The notes under the pieces are model-generated. The model searched no databases. It saw only the letters and a program-made list of their open reading frames with translations, and was not told the origin of the DNA. A stretch of 64,000 bases of DNA, taken from Calditrichota bacterium (GTDB lineage: Bacteria; CLD3). The stretch is taken from positions 101,957-165,956 of the forward strand of contig QQUF01000045.1 in the NCBI GenBank assembly GCA_008501735.1, in the 5' to 3' direction. The translations under genes and the position numbers were made by a program. Shown here one piece after another: positions 1 to 9,986 of the stretch (positions are counted from its first letter, which is position 1; the number at the start of each line of letters is the position of its first letter).

Positions 1-1
1 A

Positions 2-1840
2 GGCGGTGTAACTTTTTCAGAACTTTTTGTTAGAGGTAACAAATTACAAATTCTTGGTAGAATTACAGAATTTAGTGGAACAGTCGAAATCGAATTACAA
101 CCAACTTCAACTGTAACTTTAATTAGTTCAGGAAATCCTTTACCAGAACCGAAAGTATTTACTCCTTCAGATCTTACAGCAAATATTGCGACTTACGAAG
201 GAACTTGGGTTCAGTTAGTAGGTATTGTTGACGAAATTGCAGGACCTTTTGGAGGTGGTTACTCAGTAACACTACACGGAAATCCTGCTTCAGAAGAATT
301 TGACGCAAGAGTTTGGGAAACAAGTGGAATTGACCCAAATGCAATTTTTACAGTTGGCGACACTGTTACTGTAAATGGAATTGCAGACCAATTTAACGGG
401 GCTTTGCAAATTCCAATCGCAGACGCTTCTGATGTTACACTTGGAGGAGAATTTACAGAACCTCCAGTTGACCCAGTTTCAGACGGTGCAGGAATTGTAA
501 CAATTGAAAATGTTTTTCTTGATTTAGGTTTCAGTGGAGATTTAGAAATCTCTTTTGAAGGAGCTGGACCAGATACACTTGGAATTTCTCAAGTTCAAAT
601 TACAATTCCACAAGAAGTAACTTTTACAGATGCAACTCTTTCGGGAGATGCTTTTGTTGGATTGAATCCTCAAATTAATGGTCAAGAAATTTCAATATCA
701 AATGCCCAACTTTCACAAGGAAAAACAGGAACCCTCAAACTAATAGGAACAAGTTTCCCAAGCACAGACCAAGTAGTTTCATTTGAAACTAAAACAGCTC
801 TTACAAATGGAACATTGACAACGACTGCTTCAAATCCTGTTTTTATTCTTGGAAAAGGAAGTCCTAATGTAACAAATACTTTAGCAGAAATTCAAGACGA
901 TGAAGAATCTTTTGAAGGTGCAAATGTTACAATTGTTGGAGTGATAACTTACGAACAAGGTTTGATTTCCTCCTTAGCAGAAACTTGGATTCAAGACGCA
1001 AGTGGAAGAGGTGTGAATGTCTTCGATTCACAAATCAACGGAATCCAAAGAGGAACTGTTGTAACGATGTCTGGACAAATTGAAAATTACTTAAGTGGAA
1101 CAGCTGGAAACAACGATTTAAAAACTACAGAAATTACAAACTTAACTTCAGTTACTCAGCACGGTCAAATCGGTTCAATCGAACCAATGTTAAACCTTGC
1201 GACTTTCAACGATGTAACTGCTCAAAATGGACAGAATCATTTTTATGAAGGAACAGCTTTTAAAACTAGATTTACAGTTCTAACTGTTCCAAGCACACCA
1301 ATTGGTGGAGGTTACAACGTCCAAGTTGCTGATACTTTAGAAAGCGAACTTACAATCCGAATTTGGGAATCTACAGGAATTGTTCCTGCAAGTATTTTCG
1401 AAGTTGGAAAAGTTTACGACGGAATTTTGATGGTTGATGTTTTCAGAACTGACCCACAACTTATTCTTGGTTATGCTTCTGACGTTGAAGAATATGTAAT
1501 TGATACAAGTGAATTTCCTGATTTTGGCTTAAGACTTAAATACAATGGAGTCTTGCTCCACTCTTTAAGCCAAAAATTTGACATTGAATACCAAGTGCCT
1601 TCAAGAGGAAAAACAAAAATCCGAATTTTTGACCTAAAAGGTCGCTCAATCGCATCTTTAGTTGAATCAGAAGAAGGCGGAGAATCAAACATTTGGAAAA
1701 CAGTTTCTTGGAAAGGAACAAATGACGGCGGCGAAAGACAGCCAATGGGAGTTTACCTTTGCCATTACGTTTTCACTGATTTTGAAAATGGTAAGACTCA
1801 TAAAAAAGTTATTCCACTTGTAATTGGTACTAAGTTTTAG
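2..1840 (+). CDS. Secreted protein with repeated OB-fold-like segments and C-terminal FlgD/T9SS-type domain; 5' end truncated by window
   Basis: Frame of the 404..1840 ORF stays open back to base 2; repeated segments GGGY(S/N)V..L/ADT..E..(A/T)R.WE(T/S)(T/S)GI.P..IF.VG; C-terminus KIRIFDLKGRSIASL..SWKGTNDGGERQPMGVYLCHY. Confidence 0.75.
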   Translation, partial: GGVTFSELFVRGNKLQILGRITEFSGTVEIELQPTSTVTLISSGNPLPEPKVFTPSDLTANIATYEGTWVQLVGIVDEIAGPFGGGYSVTLHGNPASEEFDARVWETSGIDPNAIFTVGDTVTVNGIADQFNGALQIPIADASDVTLGGEFTEPPVDPVSDGAGIVTIENVFLDLGFSGDLEISFEGAGPDTLGISQVQITIPQEVTFTDATLSGDAFVGLNPQINGQEISISNAQLSQGKTGTLKLIGTSFPSTDQVVSFETKTALTNGTLTTTASNPVFILGKGSPNVTNTLAEIQDDEESFEGANVTIVGVITYEQGLISSLAETWIQDASGRGVNVFDSQINGIQRGTVVTMSGQIENYLSGTAGNNDLKTTEITNLTSVTQHGQIGSIEPMLNLATFNDVTAQNGQNHFYEGTAFKTRFTVLTVPSTPIGGGYNVQVADTLESELTIRIWESTGIVPASIFEVGKVYDGILMVDVFRTDPQLILGYASDVEEYVIDTSEFPDFGLRLKYNGVLLHSLSQKFDIEYQVPSRGKTKIRIFDLKGRSIASLVESEEGGESNIWKTVSWKGTNDGGERQPMGVYLCHYVFTDFENGKTHKKVIPLVIGTKF

Positions 1841-1862
1841 AAATTGAAAATTTGAGATAAAT

Positions 1863-2813
1863 ATGAAAAATAAGTTATTTTTTACATCTTTAATCGTCGC
1901 TTCCTTTTGTGGGAACGCTTTTGCAGCAGGCGGAACAGACCAACTTTCTGTTAGTCCAAGAGCAAAAGCAATGGGTGACGCTTTTGTAGCACTTGCAAAC
2001 GATGCTTTTGCAGTTCGTTACAATCCAGCAGGTTTAAGCCGTGTTGACGGATTTCTTGCAGGAATTTCTTACAACAAACCTTATGGTGAAAGTTTCCTAA
2101 AACATTTTTCAGGTTCTGTAACTCTTCCTTGGCACAGATTGTTCGGTTCTGAAAACAAGTTCGGAGTTTCGGCAATTTCTGCTGAATTTTTCACTGTTGA
2201 TTACAACAATGGAAATTATAACAGTGTTGATAATGAACTTTGGAAAGAATCTGTGATTAGTTTTTCACACGGTGTGAAATTAATGGAAGATACGAACAGT
2301 AGTCTTAGTTTCGGTTTTTCAGCAAAATATTACAATCTTTCACTTGGAAAATCACTTCCAGATGCTGTTGGAAATCGTGAAGATTTGGGAAGCGGTGGAA
2401 CTGTTGGAATTGACATTGGAGTTCAAGCAACTTTATGGCAACGTACTTCTTTTGGTGGTTATTTGATGAATATCAACAGACCTTCTTTTGGTGAAGGGAT
2501 TCACGAAGAAGACTTACCGAGAAAATTAGTTGTTGGTCTTGCTTACGAGCCTTACGAACAAGTAATTACAACTTTGGATTTGGAACGTGAGCTTGGAAGA
2601 GATTCACAAGTTAAAACTGGGGTTGAATTTTGGGTTGTCGAAGAACTTGCTTTAAGAGCAGGAATTAACTCAAATCCTAACACGCTTTTTGCAGGATTTG
2701 GACTAAGATTTAGAGGAGTAGAATTCGATTACTCTTTTAGTAAACACCCTGTTTTAGATTTTACAAATCAATTCGGTTTGGCATTAGACTTAGACAAAAT
2801 TCTTAAAAGATAA
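1863..2813 (+). CDS. PorV/PorQ family outer membrane protein
   Basis: Signal peptide; GGTDQLSVSPRAKAMGDAFVALANDAFAVRYNPAGLS motif. Confidence 0.8.
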   Translation: MKNKLFFTSLIVASFCGNAFAAGGTDQLSVSPRAKAMGDAFVALANDAFAVRYNPAGLSRVDGFLAGISYNKPYGESFLKHFSGSVTLPWHRLFGSENKFGVSAISAEFFTVDYNNGNYNSVDNELWKESVISFSHGVKLMEDTNSSLSFGFSAKYYNLSLGKSLPDAVGNREDLGSGGTVGIDIGVQATLWQRTSFGGYLMNINRPSFGEGIHEEDLPRKLVVGLAYEPYEQVITTLDLERELGRDSQVKTGVEFWVVEELALRAGINSNPNTLFAGFGLRFRGVEFDYSFSKHPVLDFTNQFGLALDLDKILKR

Positions 2814-2815
2814 AA

Positions 2816-5332
2816 ATGAGACAAATTAAAAAATATACTCTACTCTTTTTATTTTTCAGTTTCAGTTTTGGTTTTGCTAACGAAAATCTTTTGGATTTGA
2901 ACAGAGCAACTTTAGAACAAATTGAATCTTTACCAATTCCTAAAGAATCTGCAAAAGAAATTTACGAATACATTACTTATAAAAAGTATCTTGATTCAGT
3001 TTATGAAATTCGTTACGTAAGCGGAATGACTCAAGAAACATTTGATGAGTTGAAAGATTTAGTAAAAGTCGAACCTGTAGAATACGAAAATGAATACACA
3101 AAAAGATTAGTCGAGTTACAGTGGCTTGTTGAGCGTTATACAGAAGAAGATGGCTCAAGGCAAAATGATGAATATCTTGAACTTTTGCTTAAACCTACAA
3201 AGTTAAAAGATGCTCGTTATTCGGAATTGAATCGTTTGAGTGGAGTTTCTCCAATTGATGCAGCAGCTGTAATTAAGCACGTAGATAAAGGTATTAGAGT
3301 AAGAAACGTTAGAGATTTGAGAAACATCGATGGTCTTTCAAATTTTGGTTACAGAAATACTCGAAATTTTATTGATTTCAATGAAGAAGAAGACAATAAA
3401 TTTCACTTGAGTTACAGAACAACAATTTCAAACTTGCCTTACTTTTCTGGTGATGACGAAGCTTCAACTGACATTATCGGTTCAACAAACAACTTAGACA
3501 GACCTCACGTTTTACACAAGCTCAGATTTTCAAAAGGAAATATGAAAAGTGGAGTTGCTTACCACAGACGTGCAGGAGAAGATGCAGGTTTTTCTGACGG
3601 ACCAACTGTAAAATGGTATCACGGTTTTGAAAAAATCGGAAGCAAAGACTACGAATTAAGAAAACTCTACTTCGGAAATTACCACATTTCTTGGGGACAA
3701 GGTTTGGTAATGGAAAACACAGATTCATTTTCTTCAAGAAGCACAGGTTTGGGTTTCAGAAAAAGAACTGACGGAGTTATCGGAGACTTAAGCTCAACTG
3801 ACGAATTTGCTTTTCGAGGAATGGCTTTTGAAGGTTACATAAAAGATTTTAGAGTTTTAGGCTTTGCTTCACTTGACAAAAAAGATGCTGTTAATGATTC
3901 AAAACCCGGTTCAAATGCTTGGGACGGATATTTTATTTCTGACTCAAGAAATGACTTTCCATTCTATGACGACAACGGAATAATAATTTCAGACTCACTT
4001 GTTGTTGAAAAAGACCAAGTCAAAGAATTTACTTATGGTGGGCAAATTCAATACTCTTTCCAACCCGGAATGAATCTTGGACTCTCATTTTATGAAAGCC
4101 AATACAATAAAGAACTCACTCCAAGAATCGAAAACCTAATCCGAACAAGCGAGCTTGACAGAGTAGAAACAATTGACAGTGAAATCAAAAATCGTTACGC
4201 TTCAAAAGACGCAAACACAGTTTTTGGTGAAAACACATCTTACAGAAGAATTGTTGGAACTGACTTTCAATACGTTAGAGGAAATTATTCTTTTCAAGGT
4301 GAAGTTGCTTCACTTTTGGATTACCGAAACACAAATTCATTTGAAGTTGACTCAACAAAAGCTCTTGGCTTCAAAGACAGTCCAAAAGCAGTTGTGCTGA
4401 GTGCTTACATCCAATACGACACTTTTAATTTCTTGGCTCTTTACAGAAATTACGACAGAAGATTTGACAATCCTTACAACAGAGGTTTTGCAAACTACTC
4501 TGGTTTTAAAGGCACAATTGCCGAAGATGACTTTAGAGTTTTAAATCCAAATATGCTTCTTTTACAAGAAAATTCTTACACTCCACAATCGGAAGAAGGA
4601 ATGTTTTTTGCAACTCGTTACCAACCTTCAAGAAGATTCGTGGTTTCTTTAAATTATGACATTTGGACAAGAAAACCTGATTTTGCAGATAATTTTAGAT
4701 TTGTTACAAACGTTGAGTTCAGACCAACTTTCAATTTAAGACTTCGATGGAGAAATAAACTTCAATCCAGAGATGGCTCAAATGCACTTTCTAAAAACGG
4801 ATTTGATAACAACGAAAATATCTTTTCTGCAAGAATGTTTCTTTCTAAAAGAAATCAAATCGAACTTAGATATTTTATTTCTAGTATCAAATTCCGCTCT
4901 CGCCCAAGACTTTCTAACACAACTTTAACAGACAATCAAGGCGGTGGAAACTCAATCTTTGGAAATGTTGGCGATAATTCAGAAGTTCTTTCATTTGCAA
5001 TCAATCATAACTTTTCTGAAAAACTTAAGCTCAAACTTTGGGCAGGAATTTATCGTGGATTCTTTTGGGCTTTTGAAGACACACACTTTGGAGTTTTTGA
5101 TGGAAATGGAATTCGTTACAGAGCATTGTTAACAAGTGCAATTACTCCAAATATTTCAATGAGATTACACTACATCGTTGACCACCAGCTCGAAATTCGT
5201 AACCACGAAGCAAGAGATTTTAACGCAATTGCTCCTGAAGGAGCTTCAAGTACAGGACCTGATTACTTTGGTGACAGAGTTGATAAAAGTCCTGAAAATG
5301 TATTTTTCCTACAATTTGATTATAATTTTTAA
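2816..5332 (+). CDS. Helix-hairpin-helix (ComEA-like) protein with large outer-membrane beta-barrel-like C-terminal region
   Basis: N-terminal LLDLNRATLEQIESLPIPKESAKEIYEYITYKK and second HHH-like copy RYSELNRLSGVSPIDAAAVIKHV; alternating aromatic beta strands; ends in FLQFDYNF. Confidence 0.7.
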   Translation: MRQIKKYTLLFLFFSFSFGFANENLLDLNRATLEQIESLPIPKESAKEIYEYITYKKYLDSVYEIRYVSGMTQETFDELKDLVKVEPVEYENEYTKRLVELQWLVERYTEEDGSRQNDEYLELLLKPTKLKDARYSELNRLSGVSPIDAAAVIKHVDKGIRVRNVRDLRNIDGLSNFGYRNTRNFIDFNEEEDNKFHLSYRTTISNLPYFSGDDEASTDIIGSTNNLDRPHVLHKLRFSKGNMKSGVAYHRRAGEDAGFSDGPTVKWYHGFEKIGSKDYELRKLYFGNYHISWGQGLVMENTDSFSSRSTGLGFRKRTDGVIGDLSSTDEFAFRGMAFEGYIKDFRVLGFASLDKKDAVNDSKPGSNAWDGYFISDSRNDFPFYDDNGIIISDSLVVEKDQVKEFTYGGQIQYSFQPGMNLGLSFYESQYNKELTPRIENLIRTSELDRVETIDSEIKNRYASKDANTVFGENTSYRRIVGTDFQYVRGNYSFQGEVASLLDYRNTNSFEVDSTKALGFKDSPKAVVLSAYIQYDTFNFLALYRNYDRRFDNPYNRGFANYSGFKGTIAEDDFRVLNPNMLLLQENSYTPQSEEGMFFATRYQPSRRFVVSLNYDIWTRKPDFADNFRFVTNVEFRPTFNLRLRWRNKLQSRDGSNALSKNGFDNNENIFSARMFLSKRNQIELRYFISSIKFRSRPRLSNTTLTDNQGGGNSIFGNVGDNSEVLSFAINHNFSEKLKLKLWAGIYRGFFWAFEDTHFGVFDGNGIRYRALLTSAITPNISMRLHYIVDHQLEIRNHEARDFNAIAPEGASSTGPDYFGDRVDKSPENVFFLQFDYNF

Positions 5333-5348
5333 TGGAGCGTTAGCTTAA

Positions 5349-6797
5349 ATGAAAAAACTCCTTACAACAATAAATTTAGTTTTAATAAGTTCTCAAGCAT
5401 TTTCTTTCGGTTTTAATGACCAAGCTTACGGTTCAAAATTTGAAGGAATGAATGCACGGAATTTGTCTTTAGGTAAAACTTCAATTACTTCTGACTACTC
5501 TCCAAGTTCATTGATGAAAAATCCTGCATTACTTGGCAAAAGTAGCAATTTCAAATTTTCAGTTGGCAGTTACTTTACTGGAATCAACGAACGTCGTGCA
5601 ATGCCAATTTATGACTCTTTCGACTCAAGAACTATTGAAACAACCGTTGCAAAAAACGATGACATTTATTACAACCCATACTTTGCAATGAGTTACGGAT
5701 TTTATCTTGATGCAATTGATAGCAAAATTGGTTTGGCAGTTGGTTACTTTCCTGCTTACTCTTTTGACTACAATTACACAGAAGACATTCGTAACAACGA
5801 CCCTTTTTCGCTTAGCACAAGAGATGTAATTATTGCAAGAGCGACAAGGAAAATGGAAGGCTCGATTGATGCCTTGTCTTTTGGGTTTTCAGAAACTTTT
5901 AGTAATATTTCGATTGGTGCTTCTTTAGCTCTTTACAAAATTGGTGGCAAAACTAAATACCTCGAAAGACTGCTTGACACAACAGGCGGCAAAAATATTA
6001 GTAACGACCAAATTATTGCTGTTACTGATTACGAAATTACTGTTACTGACGAAATTAGCAATACTCCTTTTGGTTTAAATTTTGGTGCAAATTACGATTT
6101 AAACGAAAGATTTTCATTTGGAGCTTTTGTTCAAACTCCTGTAGAATTTAAATTTGAAAACAAGAAACTTGGCTTTAAAGATTCTGCAACTGGATTAGAC
6201 ACAACTTTTACGATTGAAGATTTAACAGACATTACTTCTTTACAAAATATTTCTATCGGTAGCGAATACTCTTACAAAACTCCTCTTTCAATGGGATTTG
6301 GAACGACTTTCAAACCAAGAAATGAGTTTAATGCAAAAGTTTATTTCGACGTTGAAATGACAAAATGGAGTTCAATCAACACAGACACGACTTTTACAGG
6401 TGAATCTGAAAGAAACATTTACCGCTCAACAAATCTTTACAGAACAGTTGACGAAGATTCTTTAATTGCTCCAGTGAATAAATTTGAAGACACTTGGGAG
6501 TTCAAACTCGGAGTTGAATACATTTTTGAAAATGGAGTTCCAATTAGAATAGGTTTTGATTACTCACCAACTTATTATTTTGAGGACGTTATTTACACAA
6601 ATGTTACTCTTGGAACAGGCTGGAATTTTGGAAACTTAACAGTTGATGTTGGAATGTCTCTTGGGCAAATCGAATATACTCAACCACATCTTTTCACTCC
6701 AACGCTTTACTACCAAAACCCAATTCAGCAGCAAGAAACTGTAAAAGTCAAAGAATCGCTTCTTAAAACAATGATTTCTGCAACTTACGAATTTTAA
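5349..6797 (+). CDS. Outer membrane beta-barrel protein (OmpP1/FadL-like)
   Basis: Signal peptide; GMNARNLSLGKTSITSDYSPSSLMKNPALLG; barrel-like strands; ends in SATYEF. Confidence 0.6.
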   Translation: MKKLLTTINLVLISSQAFSFGFNDQAYGSKFEGMNARNLSLGKTSITSDYSPSSLMKNPALLGKSSNFKFSVGSYFTGINERRAMPIYDSFDSRTIETTVAKNDDIYYNPYFAMSYGFYLDAIDSKIGLAVGYFPAYSFDYNYTEDIRNNDPFSLSTRDVIIARATRKMEGSIDALSFGFSETFSNISIGASLALYKIGGKTKYLERLLDTTGGKNISNDQIIAVTDYEITVTDEISNTPFGLNFGANYDLNERFSFGAFVQTPVEFKFENKKLGFKDSATGLDTTFTIEDLTDITSLQNISIGSEYSYKTPLSMGFGTTFKPRNEFNAKVYFDVEMTKWSSINTDTTFTGESERNIYRSTNLYRTVDEDSLIAPVNKFEDTWEFKLGVEYIFENGVPIRIGFDYSPTYYFEDVIYTNVTLGTGWNFGNLTVDVGMSLGQIEYTQPHLFTPTLYYQNPIQQQETVKVKESLLKTMISATYEF

Positions 6798-6808
6798 GAT
6801 TTATCTTA

Positions 6809-6843
6809 TCTATCAGATGGCTCAAATCCATCTGATAGATTTT
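6809..6843 (+). terminator. Rho-independent terminator downstream of OMP gene
   Basis: Perfect 12-bp stem TCTATCAGATGG-ctcaaat-CCATCTGATAGA followed by TTTT. Confidence 0.8.
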
Positions 6844-6984
6844 CCCTCCTTAAACTTTTCATTTCAACGAGTCAGTTTTCCAATCAACGAGGAAAATTGC
6901 TTTTCTAACGAGACCTAATTTTCTCAACCCACTTTTTTCATTAAAATTCCTGTGTATTTAAAAATAAACCAACAGGATAAAAAA

Positions 6985-7389
6985 ATGAAAACCTTTTTAA
7001 TTTATTCAATCGCATTTTTTCAAGTAATTACTTTCTCTTTAATTTTCGACGTTAAAGTCTCTGAGACTTCAACACATTTTTATGAATTAGTTTTGAATGA
7101 AGAATTGATTAACGAAGAGTTGAAAGAAAACAGAATAACTCCTAAAATTGATATTTATGTGGGAAAACTTAAAAAAGGAAGTCAGTCTCTTTTAAAAGAT
7201 GCAGAGTTTAACAAGGGCTTTCTTTCAGAATTAGTAAGAACCGGAAATGAAGTTTCAGAAGTAACAATTCTTGTCAAACACGAAAAAAGAATCCTCAAAA
7301 AAATATTAGTTCCAGCGATAGGAAACGGACAAATTTCAAAATTTGACATCTTTTCAAATACTTTATGGGTCTGTTTTTTGGACAAGTAA
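6985..7389 (+). CDS. Hypothetical secreted/membrane-anchored protein
   Basis: ORF with hydrophobic N-terminus; ATG at 6985 preceded by AGGAT is preferred over GTG at 6952. Confidence 0.55.
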   Translation: MKTFLIYSIAFFQVITFSLIFDVKVSETSTHFYELVLNEELINEELKENRITPKIDIYVGKLKKGSQSLLKDAEFNKGFLSELVRTGNEVSEVTILVKHEKRILKKILVPAIGNGQISKFDIFSNTLWVCFLDK

Positions 7390-7484
7390 ATTTCAATTTT
7401 TTCAGTTTGGATTTTCAATTTGTTTTCAAAATTGATTTAGGTTAATTTTACTCAATTCTTAACTAACCTACTTTCGAGGACAAA

Positions 7485-8861
7485 ATGAAAAAAATCTACT
7501 CTTTTTTAACTCTTGCCTTTTTATGTTTTGGAGTTTATTCAAACTCATTCGCTCTTCCAGGTGACACAACTTACGTTACAACATTCGACGAAGAATTTCA
7601 CAATTGGGCTACACCTCACGACTCAGTTTTTGTTCTTCCAAGCACAAGTGGAAAAATTTTTAGTAAAGTTACACTCTTTTACACAATTGCTTGCCCATAC
7701 GCAACTCCTGGAGCAGAATGTGATCCTTGGGATAGAACAGGTTACTTAGGTTTGTTCACAAATGACACAACTTACTACGAAGTTGCAAGAATTATTACAC
7801 CTTACAGTATTAGTCAATCGCAATTTAATGGACCAGGTTCTTGTACTTGGGAAATTGATGTTACTGATTACCAAACACTTTTGAGTGATTCACTAAAAAT
7901 GAGAACCAAAATCGAATCTTGGATTGGTGGTGAAAGAGGCTGGATTGTTACAACAGAATTTCAATTTATTGAAGCAGAAGTTGGTGAAGTAGTTAGCTTT
8001 CCTTACAAAGTCGAAAACCTCTGGCAGAATTATTCTGTAGTTTACGGTGATCCAGCAGTTCCAATCGATAGCACTTTAGCTCCAATTGATGTAATGATTG
8101 ATATAAATGCTGATTCTGTGAAAATGAGAGTTATGACAACAGGACACGGACAAGGTGGTTACGACAATGCAGCAGAATTTTATAATTCTTCACACTACTT
8201 TTTTATGAATGGAAACATTAAGGCTCACAACTTTTGGCGAAGTAATTGCCCTCAAAACACTTGTTCTCCTCAAGGTGGAAATTGGACTCCGGGAAGATTT
8301 GGTTGGTGTCCTGGAGACAAAGTTGATCCATTGGTTTGGGACGTTACAAGCTTAGTAACTCCTGGACAAACTGCAACTGCTGAATACAGACCTGACTTAT
8401 TAGTCCCTTATGAAAATGTTTGTCGTCCAAATAATCCAAATTGTGTTACTGACCCAAATTTTTGCCCAGATTGTAACTACAATTCTACTGGTCATACTCA
8501 ACCAATTTATTCAATTCAAAGCCAATTAGTGTTTTACCAAAATGTTACTGTTGTTGGAGTAGAAGAAAATTCAAATCCAAAGCCTGAAAATTTCATTTTA
8601 CTTTCAAATTACCCGAACCCATTCAACCCAAGCACTACAATTAATTATGAATTACAAATTATGAATTACGAATTTGGTTCAATTCAAATCTTTAATCTTT
8701 TAGGCGAAAAAGTTCGTGAGTTTGAAATTTCTAATTCCAAAGGTTCAGTAGTTTGGGACGGGACAAATTCTGACGGAAAACAAGTGAGTTCAGGAATTTA
8801 TCTTTACACTTTGAAAGCAGGAAAATTCACTAAAAGCGAAAAGATGTTACTTTTAAAATGA
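7485..8861 (+). CDS. Peptide-N-glycosidase F-like protein with T9SS C-terminal sorting domain
   Basis: Signal peptide; CDPWDRTGYLGLF, GHGQGGYDNAAEFYNSSHYFFMNG, GRFGWCPGDKVDPLVWDVT; C-terminal NYPNPFNPSTTINYEL...GTNSDGKQVSSGIYLYTLKAG. Confidence 0.75.
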   Translation: MKKIYSFLTLAFLCFGVYSNSFALPGDTTYVTTFDEEFHNWATPHDSVFVLPSTSGKIFSKVTLFYTIACPYATPGAECDPWDRTGYLGLFTNDTTYYEVARIITPYSISQSQFNGPGSCTWEIDVTDYQTLLSDSLKMRTKIESWIGGERGWIVTTEFQFIEAEVGEVVSFPYKVENLWQNYSVVYGDPAVPIDSTLAPIDVMIDINADSVKMRVMTTGHGQGGYDNAAEFYNSSHYFFMNGNIKAHNFWRSNCPQNTCSPQGGNWTPGRFGWCPGDKVDPLVWDVTSLVTPGQTATAEYRPDLLVPYENVCRPNNPNCVTDPNFCPDCNYNSTGHTQPIYSIQSQLVFYQNVTVVGVEENSNPKPENFILLSNYPNPFNPSTTINYELQIMNYEFGSIQIFNLLGEKVREFEISNSKGSVVWDGTNSDGKQVSSGIYLYTLKAGKFTKSEKMLLLK

Positions 8862-9361
8862 TTAGAAAATTGAATTTTGAAGACATTAATTCTTTTATAA
8901 AAATAAGATTAGAGAGCCTCAGAGTAAACCCTGAGGCTTTTTTAACGACTTACGACGAAGACCATTGCCACGATTTAAAAGCAATTACAGAAAAGTTTGA
9001 ACAACACAACGAAAATAATTTCATTCTGGGAAAATTCGTAGAAAACGAGCTAGTTGGAATTGTAGGTTTGTTCAGAGAACAAAGAATTAAAACTTTGCAT
9101 AAAGCAATGGTTTGGGGCGTTTTTATTAAAGAAGAATTTAGAGGGAAAGGCTACTCAAGAGATTTAATGGATGAATGTTTAAGACTTGCTAAAACCTTAG
9201 AAGGACTTGAATTAATTAATATTTCAGTGGTCTCAGAAAACCAAAGAGCCTTTAAACTTTACAAAAGTTTAGGTTTTGACGAATGGGGTTTTGAGAAAAA
9301 TGCAATGAAACACAATGGAATTTATTACGACGAATATTTTTTAGTTATAAATTTATGGTAG
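8858..9361 (+). CDS. GNAT family N-acetyltransferase
   Basis: VWGVFIKEEFRGKGYSRDLMDECL ... SVVSENQRAFKLYKSLGF acetyl-CoA-binding motifs. Confidence 0.85.
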   Translation: MIRKLNFEDINSFIKIRLESLRVNPEAFLTTYDEDHCHDLKAITEKFEQHNENNFILGKFVENELVGIVGLFREQRIKTLHKAMVWGVFIKEEFRGKGYSRDLMDECLRLAKTLEGLELINISVVSENQRAFKLYKSLGFDEWGFEKNAMKHNGIYYDEYFLVINLW

Positions 9362-9385
9362 AACTCAAATCGGAAAGGTAAAAAA

Positions 9386-9985
9386 ATGATTTTGGAAAAG
9401 GTAAACGAGAACCCTTTTGAACAATTTAAAATTTGGTACCAAGAAGCAAATAAAATTGAAACTGTTCCAATTATTGAAACAATGTGCCTTTCCACAATTG
9501 ACGCAAACGGTTTCCCAGATTCAAGAGTTGTTTTGCTGAAAAGTTTTGACGAAGATGGATTTACTTTTTACACAAATTTGAACTCTGTTAAATGTAAACA
9601 TTTAGAAAAAAATCCTTTTGCATCACTTTGTTTTCATTGGCAAAACCTAAAAAGACAAGTTCGTATTCAAGGAAAAGTTTCACAAGTTCTTGACTCTATT
9701 GCTGATGAATATTTTGCAAGTCGTCCAAGAGGAAGTCAAATCGGAGCTTGGGCTTCTGAACAAAGTGAAGTTTTGGCGAGCCGTGAAATTCTTTTAAAAA
9801 AAGTAACTGATTTTGAGAAAAAATTTGAAAACCAAGAAATTCCAAGACCTGACTTCTGGTCAGGTTTCGTAGTTAAACCTTTTAAAATTGAATTTTGGCA
9901 AGACCAAGAAAACCGACTACACGACAGGTTCCAGTATTCTTTACAAAATGATAATTCTTGGAAAATCGTGAGGTTAAACCCATAA
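9386..9985 (+). CDS. pdxH: Pyridoxamine 5'-phosphate oxidase
   Basis: SRVVLLKSFDEDGFTFYTNLNS, FASLCFHWQNLKRQVRIQGKV, SRPRGSQIGAWASEQSEVL, C-terminal NRLHDRFQY...W...RLNP. Confidence 0.92.
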   Translation: MILEKVNENPFEQFKIWYQEANKIETVPIIETMCLSTIDANGFPDSRVVLLKSFDEDGFTFYTNLNSVKCKHLEKNPFASLCFHWQNLKRQVRIQGKVSQVLDSIADEYFASRPRGSQIGAWASEQSEVLASREILLKKVTDFEKKFENQEIPRPDFWSGFVVKPFKIEFWQDQENRLHDRFQYSLQNDNSWKIVRLNP

Positions 9986-9986
9986 G

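Noticed and set aside
1471-1745. Antisense ORFs of 60-75 aa opposite long CDSs (also many others in the track, for example 2973..3158, 17536..17763, 19873..20073, 20263..20475, 20545..20799)
   Set aside because: Lie fully inside strong CDSs on the other strand, low-complexity composition, no recognisable motifs; expected by chance.
4173-4400. Same-strand alternate-frame ORFs (4173..4400, 4944..5132, 7513..7749, 18175..18420, 54331..54543, 57795..58004)
   Set aside because: Nested in well-supported CDSs; frame-shift shadows of the main ORF.
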